Assembly: GCF_007655135.1 (NCBI RefSeq)
Contig: NC_045130.1
Span: 2,976,001-3,040,000, forward strand
Direction: 5' to 3'
DNA from: Punica granatum
Taxonomy: Eukaryota; Streptophyta; Magnoliopsida; Myrtales; Lythraceae
Length of the DNA stretch: 64,000 nt
Shown: one piece after another, positions 1-12,441 of the stretch
Layout: each line of letters begins with the position of its first letter
How positions within the stretch are numbered: position 1 is the first letter of the stretch
The notes under the pieces: model-generated
Databases searched by the model: none
Told to the model about the DNA's origin: nothing
The model's input: only the letters and a program-made list of their open reading frames with translations
Program-made: the position numbers and the translations under genes

Positions 1-95
1 AGATCATTGATGAATTGAAGAAAGATCTTCCTTTATGGTCTATTTAGATCGAGATAAACGGCGGAAAATGGAGGGTGACAGTAGGGAGAAATCCC

Positions 96-283
96 ATAGT
101 TTTTTTTTTTAAACCATAGTATCCGGAAACCTAATTAGGTCTCGATTAATCCAGTCGATGAGGGCCGGTCCACTAAAAGATAAATTTCTCCCGACGTGGA
201 TTTTCTACATTCACAATGATTCGAACCCGAGACCTTACTTAAGCGAAACAAGCGTCGAATAGCTTGAACCGACCCACATTGGT
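96..283 (-). mobile_element. tRNA-derived SINE-like element, family 2, copy 1
   Basis: Read on the minus strand, this has an internal promoter-like B box (GGGTTCGAATC) and an A-box-like stretch, a body shared with three other copies in the window (7801-7950, 10998-11172, 22600-22775), and a 3' run of A next to position 110. The 7-bp sequence AAATCCC flanks it at 89-95 and 284-290 and may be the target-site duplication. Shared landmarks are GTGAATGTAGAAAATC and a GAGACC-type tail. The family assignment is inference; the repetition is seen directly. Confidence 0.55.
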
Positions 284-290
284 AAATCCC

Positions 291-1016
291 GAAGTCGTTT
301 TCTCCCTCTTTTTTTCCGTCTTTTCCCTAGATCCAAATATAGAATTAGACTTTCAGATTGTGATCTGGAAAATTGATTTGGGATGATTTTTCACGTGTTA
401 AGTACGATAATGCTGTAATTTAATGGCCAATTTCATTTGATAATTGGGATTAACCAGTCCATTACAAATTGATAATAATACTTATAGCTTGGACAATGTC
501 ATTGTCTTTCATAATTTAAGTATCAGTGTATCACCCCCCCAAAAAAAAAGTATCTGTACAGTGGGGCCTCGTGTTCCTCACATCACGGCCAATAAGAGTA
601 ATCAATTGTAAAATGGGGCCTGAATCAATCATCCACCGCCCACTCTTCATAATCCGAATACATACTCGAATTTTCGCAAGGCATCCTCGGGAATATTACG
701 ATTGTTTGTCGTTAGACATGACCGGGCCAGGGGCATATCACATTTTAGGGACTGCAGGCTTAAACAAGGTCATCTACTTGCTCACTAGGCCATGCTTAAA
801 AGGTGGGCTTTAATGCACGACACTTTACCCTGGATTGAATCTCAGAAGTTTAGACAAATTGACCAAAGACAAATCATAAGGGGTAAATAGCAATTTCATG
901 ATACTTATGATTCGTCCGAAAGACGATACATAACAAAAACACAAGAAAGGAGTATGAATTAGTGATGAACAAATAAAAAGAAAAAACATATTTCTCTCGA
1001 TTTGTTTAAGATTTAT
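291..1016. other. 3' flank of UGT1, no gene seen
   Basis: AT-rich sequence with short open frames that have no recognisable domain or codon pattern. I see no RNA gene, and no AATAAA motif close to the UGT1 stop. Confidence 0.5.
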
Positions 1017-3305
1017 CTAATTATTTCTCGGCTGAAGTAGCACCTTATTGATCAGACTGTCCAAACTGGCGTACGTCGAACCCAATGGTCCCGTGGCGGC
1101 CTCTCCGGCCTTCTTCTTCCAGTCCATGGCTCTCTCCTTCATCTTCTTCCCTTTCTCTCCATCCATCAACTCCCTCACGAGCGCTTCGACTTCGTCTCTC
1201 TTCACGTTGCTGTCGATTTCCATCCCTATCCCCCACTCCATGCGGTTGTACCTGCAGTTCGTCTGCTGCTCTGCGAAGAAAGGCCAGCAGATCATCGGCA
1301 CGCCAGCACAGATGCTCTCCAGCGTCGAGTTCCACCCGCAGTGAGTTAGGAATCCTCCGACTGCCGGGTGTTTGAGCACTTTCTCCTGCGGGCACCAGCT
1401 TGGCAATAAACTCCTCCCTTTAGTTGCTTCAACGAAACCCGGCGGGAGAATCGCCGACTCCCCGGACACGAGGTCAGGCCGGATCACCCACAAGAAGGTT
1501 TGGTTGCTATTGGCGAGTCCCCAAGCGAACTCGAGGAGTTGCTCAGCGGTTACGACGGTTATGCTCCCGAAGTTCACGTAAATGACAGAGTTGGGTTCCT
1601 TCGAGTCGAGCCATTCAAGGCACTCTTCATCTTCTTTCCATAGGTTAGATTCGATCTGTTTTAAATCAGAATCCGGGACCTGGTCCAAGAGGAGATGGAG
1701 TGGCCCGATCGAGTGTATAGGAGGGAGCAAGGTCCTAAGTCCATCTAATACATCGTGTTCGAGCGCCTCGAATGTGTTCAATATGACAGCGGATCCTCGT
1801 TGAGCCCTTGCAGTCTCACCTATGCAGAAGTTTACCATCAGCTCGTCAGGGTTAACGGTTCGAATGAAACTCGGCAGGTCCTTCAAAAGGATGTTTTTCA
1901 TTCCAGGAATCCAATCTATGACCGTGTCCAGATACCCGTTGGTTAGATAGGTTTCATCTGCAAATCCACAACATGCAACCAGCATAGCATGAGCCGCATG
2001 AATAACAATATTAAAATAAGGAAATTACCACTAGAGTCTCCTAGGTCTAATAAACAGAATAGAAAACGAGAAATAGAAAGTTATAAAAGAATCTACTGAC
2101 GAAATTGAAAATTTTTGCTTCATAGATGGTGACGTGTCATTATATATATTTTTTCTTGAATTACCACTACTTTAATTCCTGTATATACGAAAACTATATG
2201 GGTCCTGCCAGACGCAAGGGCCCATATTTCGTGTCTTTATGGGACCTACATATAAAAATCTCGGCGTACTCTTCTTTTTGGGTGGAAAATCTATAGGATC
2301 TTTATCTTCTCGATACCGGCAATGAATTGATGGCCATATCCCAATAAGTCCACCGGCATAGATAAAGTCAAAATTGGCAGCAGCCGTGATGCCGTCCGCG
2401 GTACGGGTTGAAATTTTTTTGCCCGCTAAGCCCACCAATATAGGTGGATGATGGTCATGAAAGCATACATGGGCAGTGCTTTATTAACTAACGCACTACA
2501 TGAATGTAGAATAACCAAATCTAAATCCCATAGTACGAACAAAGTACGGGTTACTGAATTTATCCCCCCAAGAAAAAAAAAAGGTATGTGTAACTGAAAA
2601 AGAAATTTAGTGCAATGATATTATCCTCGATTATTAGAAACCAAGGGAGACTATGGAATATTTTGTATCATTATTAGAATGGATGTTACTGTCACATTCA
2701 AACGATTCATGGTGGGAGGGAATTAAAGATCAAGAAATTCTTCGTTGAATTTTCTGAGGTAGAATACAAATCAACAGAAGAAATTATATACCTTTGAGCG
2801 GCGTATAACCCCTTTCAACCAGACTTTGGTAGTGAACGTAGCCCATCAAACCACAAGCGCTGGTTGTCCAAAAGAGCACTTCTGGCACTCCGATCTCCTC
2901 AGCGGCGTCGAGCGTGAAGCTCATCGCACCGTCCGACACCACGCAGCTCACAGGAGAAATATCACCCGTGCGAGCCCTCTCGTCCAGCCTCGCCAGCAGC
3001 CCCCGGAAGTAGGGCAGGCAGTATTTCCTCGTGGACTCGCACAGTGACGGGATATCCTGCGTGGCATCCACATCCGATGGCGGGAGGCCGTCTGGGATCG
3101 TTTCGAACCGGAAGGAGGGGAGTCCGTCGAGTGCGTTGGGCCCACGGGACCGGAGGAGGCGCCGGTGGTTGAACTCGGTGTTTACGAACGTGATATGGAA
3201 GCCCTTGTGGTGCAGCAACTTGGCCAACTTCAGCATCGGGTTGATGTGGCCCTGTGCCGGGTAAGGGATGCAGACAGCATGCGGTTTGTTCCCGAGAGAA
3301 CCCAT
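1017..3305 (-). CDS. UGT1: UGT85A-type UDP-glucosyltransferase (484 aa, 2 exons)
   Basis: Family 1 glycosyltransferase that should transfer glucose from UDP-glucose to a small lipophilic acceptor in the cytosol. Exon 1 is 3305-2792 (171 codons plus one base), the intron is 2791-1958 (GT-AG, 834 bp), and exon 2 is 1957-1017. The chosen start ([10 protein letters not shown]) matches the paralogues. The open frame runs further upstream, but a TATA box lies inside that extension. The N-terminal acceptor domain has catalytic His20 (PAQGH) and Asp125 (VVSDG). The C-terminal donor domain has NFGS and a 44-residue PSPG box, W359-Q402, with HCGWNS and a final Gln, the usual sign of UDP-glucose use. 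No signal peptide or membrane segment is apparent. It is the most diverged of the four copies and lies outside the younger duplications. UGT85 members include zeatin O-glucosyltransferase, cyanohydrin and 7-deoxyloganetin glucosyltransferases; the substrate here is unknown. Confidence 0.93.
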
Positions 3306-3450
3306 TGTTCTTGTTCCTCTTTTACGGTTCCAGACAAACTCAAATGCGAAAACCGGAATAGGGATTATCGGAATCAAAACCGAGAGGGAAGCAGAAGTAG
3401 AAACTCGACGGAAGATTGTTGTGCCATGGAATGGGAGAATGGTCGGAGTT

Positions 3451-3460
3451 CTTTTATAGG
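3451..3460 (-). promoter_or_regulatory. TATA box of UGT1
   Basis: The minus strand reads CCTATAAAAG about 150 bp upstream of the MGSLG start codon. This is the right distance for a core promoter with a short 5' leader, and it rules out the longer upstream start at 3575. Confidence 0.6.
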
Positions 3461-6230
3461 CACGAGAGGAAGAGTCAAAATGAGAAACGGCATTTCCAAA
3501 TTGTTGACCGTCGGATGATAGAGCCATTATTGTAGCACCCAGTTGACCTCGAGTTCTCTCTCTTTTCCAATACATCGGGGAAATTATATTTTTTTAAGCC
3601 GCCGTAATATGCTTTTGGGAGAAAAATACAGCATTACTCGTTGGATTACGGTATTATTGTTCGACTGATGAATAATTAAATGTTTTATTAACTTTTTTTT
3701 GGGTGACGTGTTTTATTAATTTTTTATTGATGACAACCTAGCAATGATAATAATTATTTGATTTTTTTATGTGCCTGATTCATGCAGCTTTATCAATTTT
3801 GAATTTTGTTCATTGTACTAGACTATACCCGAAACATTGTTTACGGAAACAATCCGAATCGCCGGAATCTATCCATCGTTAATATCACCACCTATTTATT
3901 GATTGATAACTATATATATTTGTATATATAGCATAAAAATTACAAGTTGGCCTGCCGGAATAGAAAATCACAAGTAGGCTTTTGTCATATTCTCATAATT
4001 AAATGGATCGCAACTTCTCATGTGTGGATCTGGTTCATAGGTCGAATTCATGGTGTTCAATATCTTAAGGAAACAATATATACATATATATATATATATT
4101 TGATAAAATGCTTATTCGGGGCTTTCTTTTTGTCAATATTATGTGACATTATGATCAATAATCAGTTTTAATTTTGGACAAGCAACTAAAACTGATTATT
4201 GATTATTTTAATTTCAATATGTCAGCAAATATATCCAGAGATGGACTGAGAGGACTGAGTAGCGTCACCCTCCCTAAACTTTTAATGTTATAAGGAAATT
4301 TACATAATATAGTTCAATTTTTTTATATATGAAAATCCTTATATTCGCCTCCTTAAAACAAAAAAGATTATCATACTATATGCCTCTCAATCAGCACGTC
4401 CCCCCTCCCAATCGAAATTATGGGTCCGTACCTATACCGACGTTCACGTTTTATCAACTAATGTGGGTTTATAAATATATATATATATATATATGTGTGT
4501 ATGATGGGTCACAACTTTTTTTTCTTATTATAATATATTTCTCCGATTATATGTGAAAGAAATATTATTTTAAATGGCACCGCCTGAAATATATTATTGA
4601 ATTATCTTTTTTCTGACTATTTTGACTTGGCATGAAAAGGCGATATTGATAAAACAAAACCTAAAAAAAATGAAAAATAAGAAAGAAAGGGATAAAATAT
4701 GGATTTCCCCTATTGGAATTGAGGAGCCGTAATCTTGGGCAATGTCATCATACCGTATGTATATATGCACGTCTGGCAAAATAATAAATAATTGTCAGCA
4801 ATTTTTCTTTTTGCGAGTTAAAATAAGTTGAGTTGAAAAATCTTTTGCTGCCAAACAAGTTCAGTGAGCCAACCCTTCATCTTTATTGCAAGCATAAGAA
4901 TGGGATATACCACGAGTACACGGGACAATTCATGCGGTTGAGTACGTACATATCGATATCTTCGAGCTTCATCGGGCAGCACTTGGTTGCTGGTAACGTA
5001 CTTCAATTTCACGTACCGACAAAAAAAGTACTTCATTGTCACTGATGGAGACGAAAAACAACTAACATGGCAATTAATGCTCGATATGTTTGATATGCAC
5101 GTGTGACTTATTAATTTGTTAAGTTGATGGATCTCATGTTGAAATTGTACGCTGTTTTCTAGAAATAAATGAATTGAAAGTGGGTGAAACGTACGTATGT
5201 CTTTATCAAGGGAAATGAGGTGACGAGAAAAAATCAATAAAAATTACTTAATGAAGAATAATTAAAGTAATTATTCGAGTAATTAGCATTAAATTTCTAA
5301 TTTCATTTATTTTAATTGGTGCTTCCTCACGTCACGTGACGAGATAAGATCATATAATAACTTCTTATCTTTTAAGGAGTAGGACTCTTCCGATTATGAA
5401 AAAAATTCTTAATTAAGAGACTTTTACTCTTTAATAAATTCATTTGATTGGACCTAAATTAATTAAGATTCATTGAGTTTTCGAATATCATGATAAAAAA
5501 AAAAAGAAAAAACACGATCTTTTCTTATCACAGATGAGGTCAATGAGTTTAAAGGGAATAAACAAGAGGATAGGAGGGCAGATACAAAGCCGTCTCACTT
5601 GGAAAATCAATACTACTATTTTTTTTTTCTCAATTTGTACCATTTAATATTCATATTGGAAACTTAATGGTGCCCGAGTAATCAAGATTGAGATTTGTGA
5701 GGCTCTAAAAGGTAAAACTTTCAAAAATAAAATTTATTTATTCACAAAATTTAAACATAACATCTTATTATTTAAAGAAAAAAAAGTACCAAACGACATT
5801 AATCAACTCAAATCAGTGATTAATCTAGTTTATTAATCAGTTGCAACCAATAATCATATTTTTTTTCTCAAATTTATCCAAAGGAAGAAAAAAAAAGATT
5901 CTACCTTGCAAGTTGCAATTGCAACTTGCCAATTGCCACTTGACCGCTGTTCATGTAAGATCAAGAAAAAACCAGTCGAAGCCAAACGAAATTGTCTGGT
6001 GGTCCTCTACGTGTAATCGCCGGCGAGTTGCTGGGCAGGCTAATCAGTAGTCGCAGCAAAATTCAACGAACAAATGTCATTGAAGCATTTTTTTTGTACT
6101 TTCATAAATGAATGGTCTATTTCTAATTAATAATTCACTCTGACCGATCGTTATGATCATGATGACAATTGTGTGACGCTGATCAACTCCAGCGACCTCT
6201 CGAAGCTCGAGCTCATGGGAGTGGGGAGCT
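3461..6230. other. Intergenic, AT-rich, no gene seen
   Basis: Upstream side of UGT1. Contains short TA repeats (around 4080-4100 and 4475-4493) and poly-A/T runs. The open frames are short and unlike any family I know. No RNA gene recognised. Confidence 0.5.
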
Positions 6231-6690
6231 TGTGGTAGGAACAAAAAAATTGGCCCAACCCATCGGCCTCAACATACCATTATGAGTCCACTTTAATATA
6301 CCAAACCGGCAGTAATATTTTGTGGATATATCTCTTCTACAATCATCTCTCATATATTTGGTAATATCTTTGATATTATCTCTTAAATATTCTTAATGTA
6401 TATATCTCATTTATGAGATATTATTTCCTACCTCTAACGTTATATATGTCAAGTACATCTACTTGTTATATGTTATCAAATATTCTATACAAATTACGAT
6501 ATCCCGAGGATATCCTGAGACTCGTATAAATACCTCTCTAGGTACCCATCAACCATAAGTTCTATTCTTTACTCTTTTCATACACATTTTCATTTAAGTA
6601 TCGGAAAGAGAAATCGAGATTCTCCCCCGTTCTTCCCCTTTTTGGAGGTCTCTCGAGACTCGTAATCTGTACGTGGTCAAGATTGAATTT
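6231..6690 (+). mobile_element. Possible solo LTR-like sequence
   Basis: A purine-rich run (AGTGGGGAGCT) is followed by TGTGGTAGGAAC. A TATAAATA box lies at 6525-6532 with a pyrimidine-rich leader behind it, the arrangement of an LTR (U3, TATA, R/U5). I could not fix the 3' end or a target-site duplication, and no second LTR is present. It could also be an orphan promoter. Confidence 0.3.
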
Positions 6691-7024
6691 TTCGGACGTC
6701 AGCACTATGTAAAAAAAAAAAGAGCACAAAAGTCAATTTTTAATTTTGGGATTGCACATGGAGTAAGATCAAACTATACATTCAGGCCATTGCAACCCAA
6801 AAAACTATTCGGCCCCCATCTCCAACGAGAGCAATATCGTGCTCGAAAACCATGTAGATCATCCTCCAAGGTTAAGCTACAAACACTTTCCAGAACCCGT
6901 ATATATACCATATATATGTATGTATGTATATAAGATGGTCACAAGCCTAGTCTAAGAAAATAAAAAGTTTAATAAAGAGATACAAATAATTTCACTATAA
7001 AAATCAAAATTAAATGCTCTAAGT

Positions 7025-7180
7025 TTTTTTTTTGGGGTACCGGGGAGACCTCCGAACCTAATATAATAAAATAAAATTTTTTATTTAATAAAAGAGCACA
7101 GATAGTTCCATTAAATATCAAATCTAGAACCTCTTAATTACCATACGAGAGCGTGCGTCACTTTATTACACCCTTTTTAA
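7025..7180 (-). mobile_element. SINE-like element, family 1, copy 1
   Basis: Matches the elements at 22265-22430 and 43425-43562. Shared parts on the minus strand are a start like ...GTGACGCACGCTCTCG, then TAAGAGGTT and a degenerate B box, then an AT-rich tail. The tRNA-like layout suggests a SINE. No clear target-site duplication. Confidence 0.4.
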
Positions 7181-7800
7181 TTTAAATACTCTAAGTTAAC
7201 ACGCGAGATTTTCACCCATGAGTCCTTTATTTCCTCTTCTGAACCTAAATCGCAAATAGCAAGACACATATGCCAATGCATACATTAGTATTATGGTGTT
7301 CATTTCAAATTTTCTAACTGGCAAAAGACAACAGCTCGAGCCGTCTGCATTCGTGCCGAAGGCAAAAGGACCACAAGCTTGACATTAAGGTTTTTGATAG
7401 TCGGTAAGGATGGAGAAAATAGAGGACAGACAATGTCGTAAATGTTTGCATCATAGCAGTGAATGCATGTTCCAGTTCATAATTGAAGTGTAAACGTTTA
7501 CGTCGACTACGGATGTGGACATCAATAAAAAGCATCCTCCAAATGTTGATGAAATTCAGGAAAGATGAAATGACACAAAATGTCTATGAATAAAAGACAT
7601 CCCTTACGTGGACTTAGATTTCGAATCCCTGTATAATATAGATTATACCAATCATGCAATTTGCTGATAATATGACCCTTCGAAATTTAAATTTGATTTG
7701 TTTAATTAGATGTGTTTGCTCAACCAATCCGATCAGGAGCATTATATTGATTAATTAGTTTCTTCATATAGATTATGCTTATTTTGTCGATTTGCACTAC
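7181..7800. other. Intergenic, no gene seen
   Basis: Short open frames only, with no recognisable domain, RNA gene or repeat boundary. Confidence 0.45.
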
Positions 7801-7950
7801 TGATATCCGGAAATGTAATGGGCCTTGAGAAGTTTGAGTTAGACCACCAAGAGTAAAATTTTTTCAATTGTGGATATTTTCAATTCACAATACTTGAATA
7901 TGAAACCCTACTTAAGAAAAAGAGATGACGAATCACCGAAACCAATCCAT
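7801..7950 (-). mobile_element. SINE-like element, family 2, copy 2
   Basis: The minus strand aligns with the copy at 96-283 over the tRNA-like head, the TTAAGTAGGGTTTCATATTC box and the TTGTGAATTGAAAATATCC segment. The hexamer TGATAT occurs at both edges (7801 and 7953), a possible target-site duplication. Confidence 0.5.
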
Positions 7951-8928
7951 GGTGATATATACTCTGCATATTTATTAATACATCCAATCATACATTCAAA
8001 GAGAAAATAAAGTAGCAGTGCACATACATAGTAACCAATAAATTTTATATTTAATATTTATTGTGGGACTATTCGTATCATTTATTAATTGTTATAATTT
8101 TTATTTTATTTTAATAGACTCATATGCTTCCCTTATAACCAAATATATTCTTATTATTACTGGAATTAACGTGTTCATTCGCCATTGTTCAAAAAATATC
8201 CTGTTCCATCCCCAAGCTAAAAGTCACTCGGATGTTGACTGTTCGGGGACGACGACTGAGTGAATTTAGGGGCAACCCAATCTTCATGCATAAAAGGTTT
8301 TATTACTATCTTAAATTTGCAGAGATATCCATACACAAGGGAAAACATCAAATAATTTAATATTTCTAAAATTATGGAACGATGACACCAGTGTGTTCTA
8401 CTGTCCCAAATTAATGGAGAATTAATGACCATTATTTGACATTATCTCATCAATGCACACAATTTTTTTTAATTTCTTTTTTCATTTAGCTTGAACTCGT
8501 ATTGACATCATAATTGAAATATCCATTAAGTTATATATATTCTTATATTGAAACCACTCAAATATTAGTGCATACGATAATAAATTAAGGATAATTTAAA
8601 ATGAATTATAATACCAAATATAAATGAAGAAAATGATATTACTTAGAAAACATATTACATTTTCTTAAATTTCAAATTCTAAAAAATTATAATAGATGAC
8701 TTTCATGTATTTTGTAAAAAGAAGAAGTGCAAATCATCTATCATCATAAATTCTTCTTGCAAATTCTTACTTTTTAAAATTTATAAATAGATTTATCCTT
8801 TATTATTTTATGAGTGTTCAACATTTAAACATGCTTATTGCATATCAATAGATTTTTATTTTTAATTACTAATTATTTCATGTTATTTTAAGAAATTATA
8901 TTTTTTAAATAAATTTTGAGATTACTTT

Positions 8929-9084
8929 CTTTTTTTTTTGCAATAAGGGAGACACATAGATCTAGTACAAGGAAAGAAAATAAAGCTAAATAAAGGGGCA
9001 CATAAGTTCCACTTGTGAGGATCGAACTTGGGATCTTGTGGTTCCGGATGGCGTCTTGTGCCACTACACCAAGACCCATTCCTC
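8929..9084 (-). mobile_element. tRNA-derived SINE, family 3, full length
   Basis: Minus-strand element with a clear polymerase III A box (TGGTGTAGTGG) and B box (AGTTCGATCC), ending in a run of A. It is flanked by an 11-bp direct repeat, GAGATTACTTT, at 918-928 of the 8 kb block (8918-8928) and at 9085-9095. Head, boxes, A tail and target-site duplication together make this the best-supported SINE in the window. Length is 156 bp. Confidence 0.75.
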
Positions 9085-9274
9085 GAGATTACTTTTTTTA
9101 AAATTAAGAATGCACTTGTATAACAAAATTATTAAGTATTTAATGATTTATATGACTTATTAATTTAATTCTAGTTATATATACATTTACAATTGTTTAT
9201 TTAGACATTTACCTTACGATGTTATATTATATATAAAAATACCTTTCTAACCTTATTATTTATGGGGAATACAA

Positions 9275-9353
9275 TTATATATATATATATATATATATAT
9301 AGATTATTAAATTGTTGGACCATAATTTATAAGACCACCGAATCTCTCTATGT

Positions 9354-9385
<32 letters not shown>
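9275..9385. repeat. Two (TA)n microsatellites
   Basis: TA dinucleotide runs at about 9275-9300 and 9357-9385, separated by 56 bp of ordinary sequence. Confidence 0.9.
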
Positions 9386-9386
<1 letters not shown>

Positions 9387-9924
9387 CTGGTTGCTTTCGG
9401 ATACGCTGGAGAGAGTGTGACTCGGATTCCGTATTCTCGCGACTGTGATTTGTTTTCATTTATTTTTATTACATTTTTAATAAATTAATTTTACTTGCAA
9501 TATATTCTATTCGAATTTCGATAAATAAACAAACATAAACAATAAGTGCATTTACATTACTATTTCGTCATATTAAGCAAATAAATTCTTAAGGATGAAG
9601 TAAATAATAAAATTATAAAGTAATACAATAAGAAATACGCTGCTTGACGCTGAAGTAAATAAAAATATTATCTAATAATATATTAATATATACGTTTACT
9701 TAACGATGAAGTAAATAATATTAATATGCATATTTATTTATTCTATAAGTTTTACAACAAATTAATTTTCATGAATTTCATTGTAAAATTGATTGGTAGC
9801 ATACTCGATCGAGCAAGCGATTTTCTCGGGTACAACGTACCCCATTCTATCCTTCCGGGATAAATGTTAAGATCTATTATGACATAATCTTTTAGGATTT
9901 AGGGTAGTACGGGTACATACAGAT

Positions 9925-10320
9925 TCTATACTACACATACTTATGTTTTTTTTCTATATATTTTACTGAAAAAAATAAACTTTAATTGATTTTGTCATAT
10001 TTACTTAGTCGAAAGTTAAGTAATGTATAAATTTCAAATTATTTTCCATAAATTACAAAATATGTTGTTTTTTGCTACTTACCAAGCAAATGTTAACTTT
10101 GACATTATTCGAGGAGAATGATTACTAACTTCATTAGTTGCTTCAATTTAATTTTCATCGATGACAAAACATTAATTGTGTCATTACAATAAAAATGATT
10201 AATCTCATTATCTCACATAATTTTTCTCTATTAACTATCCTATATCAGCTTAAATGCCACATAATTTTTTTTTATAATAACATCATTAATGACCGTGCGT
10301 AGTACGGGCCATCACTCTAG
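9925..10320 (+). mobile_element. Probable non-autonomous Helitron
   Basis: The 3' end is typical: a short hairpin (CCGTGC...GTACGG, one wobble pair, 10293-10308), a short spacer, then CTAG at 10317-10320 followed by T. The likely 5' end, TCTATACTACAC at 9925, is the type seen in plant Helitrons but is preceded by T rather than A. The interior is AT-rich and non-coding. The 5' boundary is uncertain. Confidence 0.5.
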
Positions 10321-10997
10321 TATGAATATATATTGGAAAATCAAAACCTGCAATCCAGATATCTAAGTGCAGGTCAATTCTTATTGAGATATATCGAATA
10401 TCAATGTAAGTTAATTTACTTGCTACATAAACGGGGTGCTATGTATTCTGGTGTCCCATATGAAACACATCGGATGATTAGTGGGAAGTGTTCCTGTGGC
10501 ATTCTGAGTTACTCGCAATGATGCAGTCGTGAACTGGGGAAGGTGGTCGTCACGGTATATAAATACATATAAAATTCATCAATCTTATTCTTCAGTACTG
10601 ATCTTGGCCACCCAATTGGACTACCCTCCCGTATGACATCCAAGCAAAATACTGACGAGCTGGTCACTATAATACAAATAGATTTGCATTCATAATGTCG
10701 CAAATAACATTTTTAGATGGACCCCTATGACCTTGTCACGTTCAATGGTGGTGACATTTTAATTTTAATTTTAATTTTTTTTGTGAATGGTGTGACATTT
10801 ACTGACAGCTTGTTTTTGGGTGCAAAGCAAAACTAAACTTCCAAATGTAGGCCCATATATCAGCTAAATTATATTTATATATATACGAGGAAACATATAA
10901 ACAGTAGAAATACTCATTATTATTTAAGAAAGATAATCGGTACGCCAACTTCTAATACTGTTTCACGCTCATCGGTGGATTGCGGCACTCTTTTTTA

Positions 10998-11172
10998 TTT
11001 ATATCATGATATTCGAAAGCTCAATGAGTGTCGACTAATTCAGTTCAAGTTAGGTCAGCTCACTGAGGGTAAAGTTATCATAACATGAATTTTTTCTATT
11101 TACAAACTCGAACTCGAAATTTTATTTAAATAAAATGAGCGACAAACTACCAGAATCGACCCACATTGGTTA
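10998..11172 (-). mobile_element. SINE-like element, family 2, copy 3
   Basis: The minus strand starts with a head (CCAATGTGGGTCG) nearly identical to that of the copy at 96-283, and has a B-box relative (GAGTTCGAGTTT) and a tail ending in a TTTCGAATATCATGAT-like segment. Confidence 0.5.
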
Positions 11173-12361
11173 GGAGTAGGGCAGCTTTTAATTGCAAGAG
11201 AAAAGCTACAAAATGATGAAAAAAGCCAAATATGATAAACTTCATCCGCTAATAAAATAAGATAATAAAATAATAAAAACATTTCTCAAAATTTGTCTGG
11301 ACAGGACATACTGGTAACTCATAACCTGGAATGATATGTTTCAACTCATAAGGGGTTTCAACCCATTACTGGCCCCCTTCGACGTTTGGACCCGTTAAGG
11401 AATGAGATGGATACGTGAGATGTTCATCTATTAATATATCCCCTCACTGTTGTTCCTAACTAAATTTATGTAATGTCTTACGTCACTGATACATTAATTT
11501 TCTCATTTTCTTTTCTTTCTCTATGTAATAGTTAAGAAAGTCGTATTCATATTCATCGGTAGGTATGGATTGATATGTTTTCTTGTTTCTTTTTTTATTG
11601 TTTTGGGTCAAATACAAGACCGAAGATTGAATGCATACTTGTTCTAGTTCCCTGAACATAACTTTTATATCTTGAGAAGGCGACCTACGCTTCTGGAATA
11701 TATTAGGTGGATTGAATTGATCATGTGGTAGGAAGAATTTTCTTAGAAATATTAAAAAGATATTCTTGAAATTAAATTTAGTTTAATTCATGCATTTAGT
11801 CTACGTATCAGGGATACCTGCCGGTCCTTCGCCCGCCTCCACCTTGTATTGTAGCATCCGTTTGATGCATTTAGTCGTGTTCATTAACTTCTGACACGCA
11901 TATTTTCCAGATGCATAATCCAAATTATTCGATTCTAAATTGTCAAGATCATTCTAACTTTTCTGACTGATCATTGTCATCACTAGAAAATGGGGTTGAA
12001 AAAAAAAATCATTTTCTTGATTACTGGGGATAGGACCCTAAATTTATATGATAGGAATTAGGAAAATGGGTAAATAAAAACTCCCAAAAAATTGAAGAAT
12101 AAGATATACAGTAGATATGGCTTTGATACTTTGGGTTTTAGGCTCTTGAGAGGAAAATCATAACAGAGTATAATTTAAGATTAAAGTGCCAATTAATATA
12201 TTCAATGCATACTAATGTATTACTTATCCGTCTGCCGCCCTAGGTAGTTTAATGGCATATATTATCTCTATATAATTATTTAATTATTGTCTTTGCATAT
12301 CTCTATGTAATTATTTAATCCTGCAGGATCCTAATTCTTGCAAGAATCCGTTTTAAAATGC

Positions 12362-12441
12362 AGCCACAAAAAGTCACGTCCGCCTCTACTATATTGGAGG
12401 AGATATCGACGTTTGCGACAGTTGCAGCCGCCTGACGTGGC
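12362..12441. repeat. Dispersed GC-rich repeat, copy 1
   Basis: Begins near AAAAAGTCAC and ends with GCCGCCTGACGTGGC. Related copies are at 14579-14668 and, truncated, at 15855-15900. Unlike its AT-rich surroundings. The family is not recognised. Confidence 0.55.

Noticed and set aside
1045..1395. Open frames on both strands across the UGT exons (for example 1048-1344, 18275-18880, 32143-32751, 43808-44716)
   Set aside because: They are shadows of the GC-rich UGT coding frame and recur in the same place in every copy; the UGT frame explains the conservation.
3306..3575. N-terminal extension of UGT1 to an upstream ATG at 3575
   Set aside because: The TATA box lies inside it, the paralogues all start at the MGSLG/MSSLG position, and the extension has no homology with UGTs.
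8995..9084. A functional tRNA gene
   Set aside because: A and B boxes are present, but there is no acceptor stem or cloverleaf, and the A tail with target-site duplication shows a SINE.
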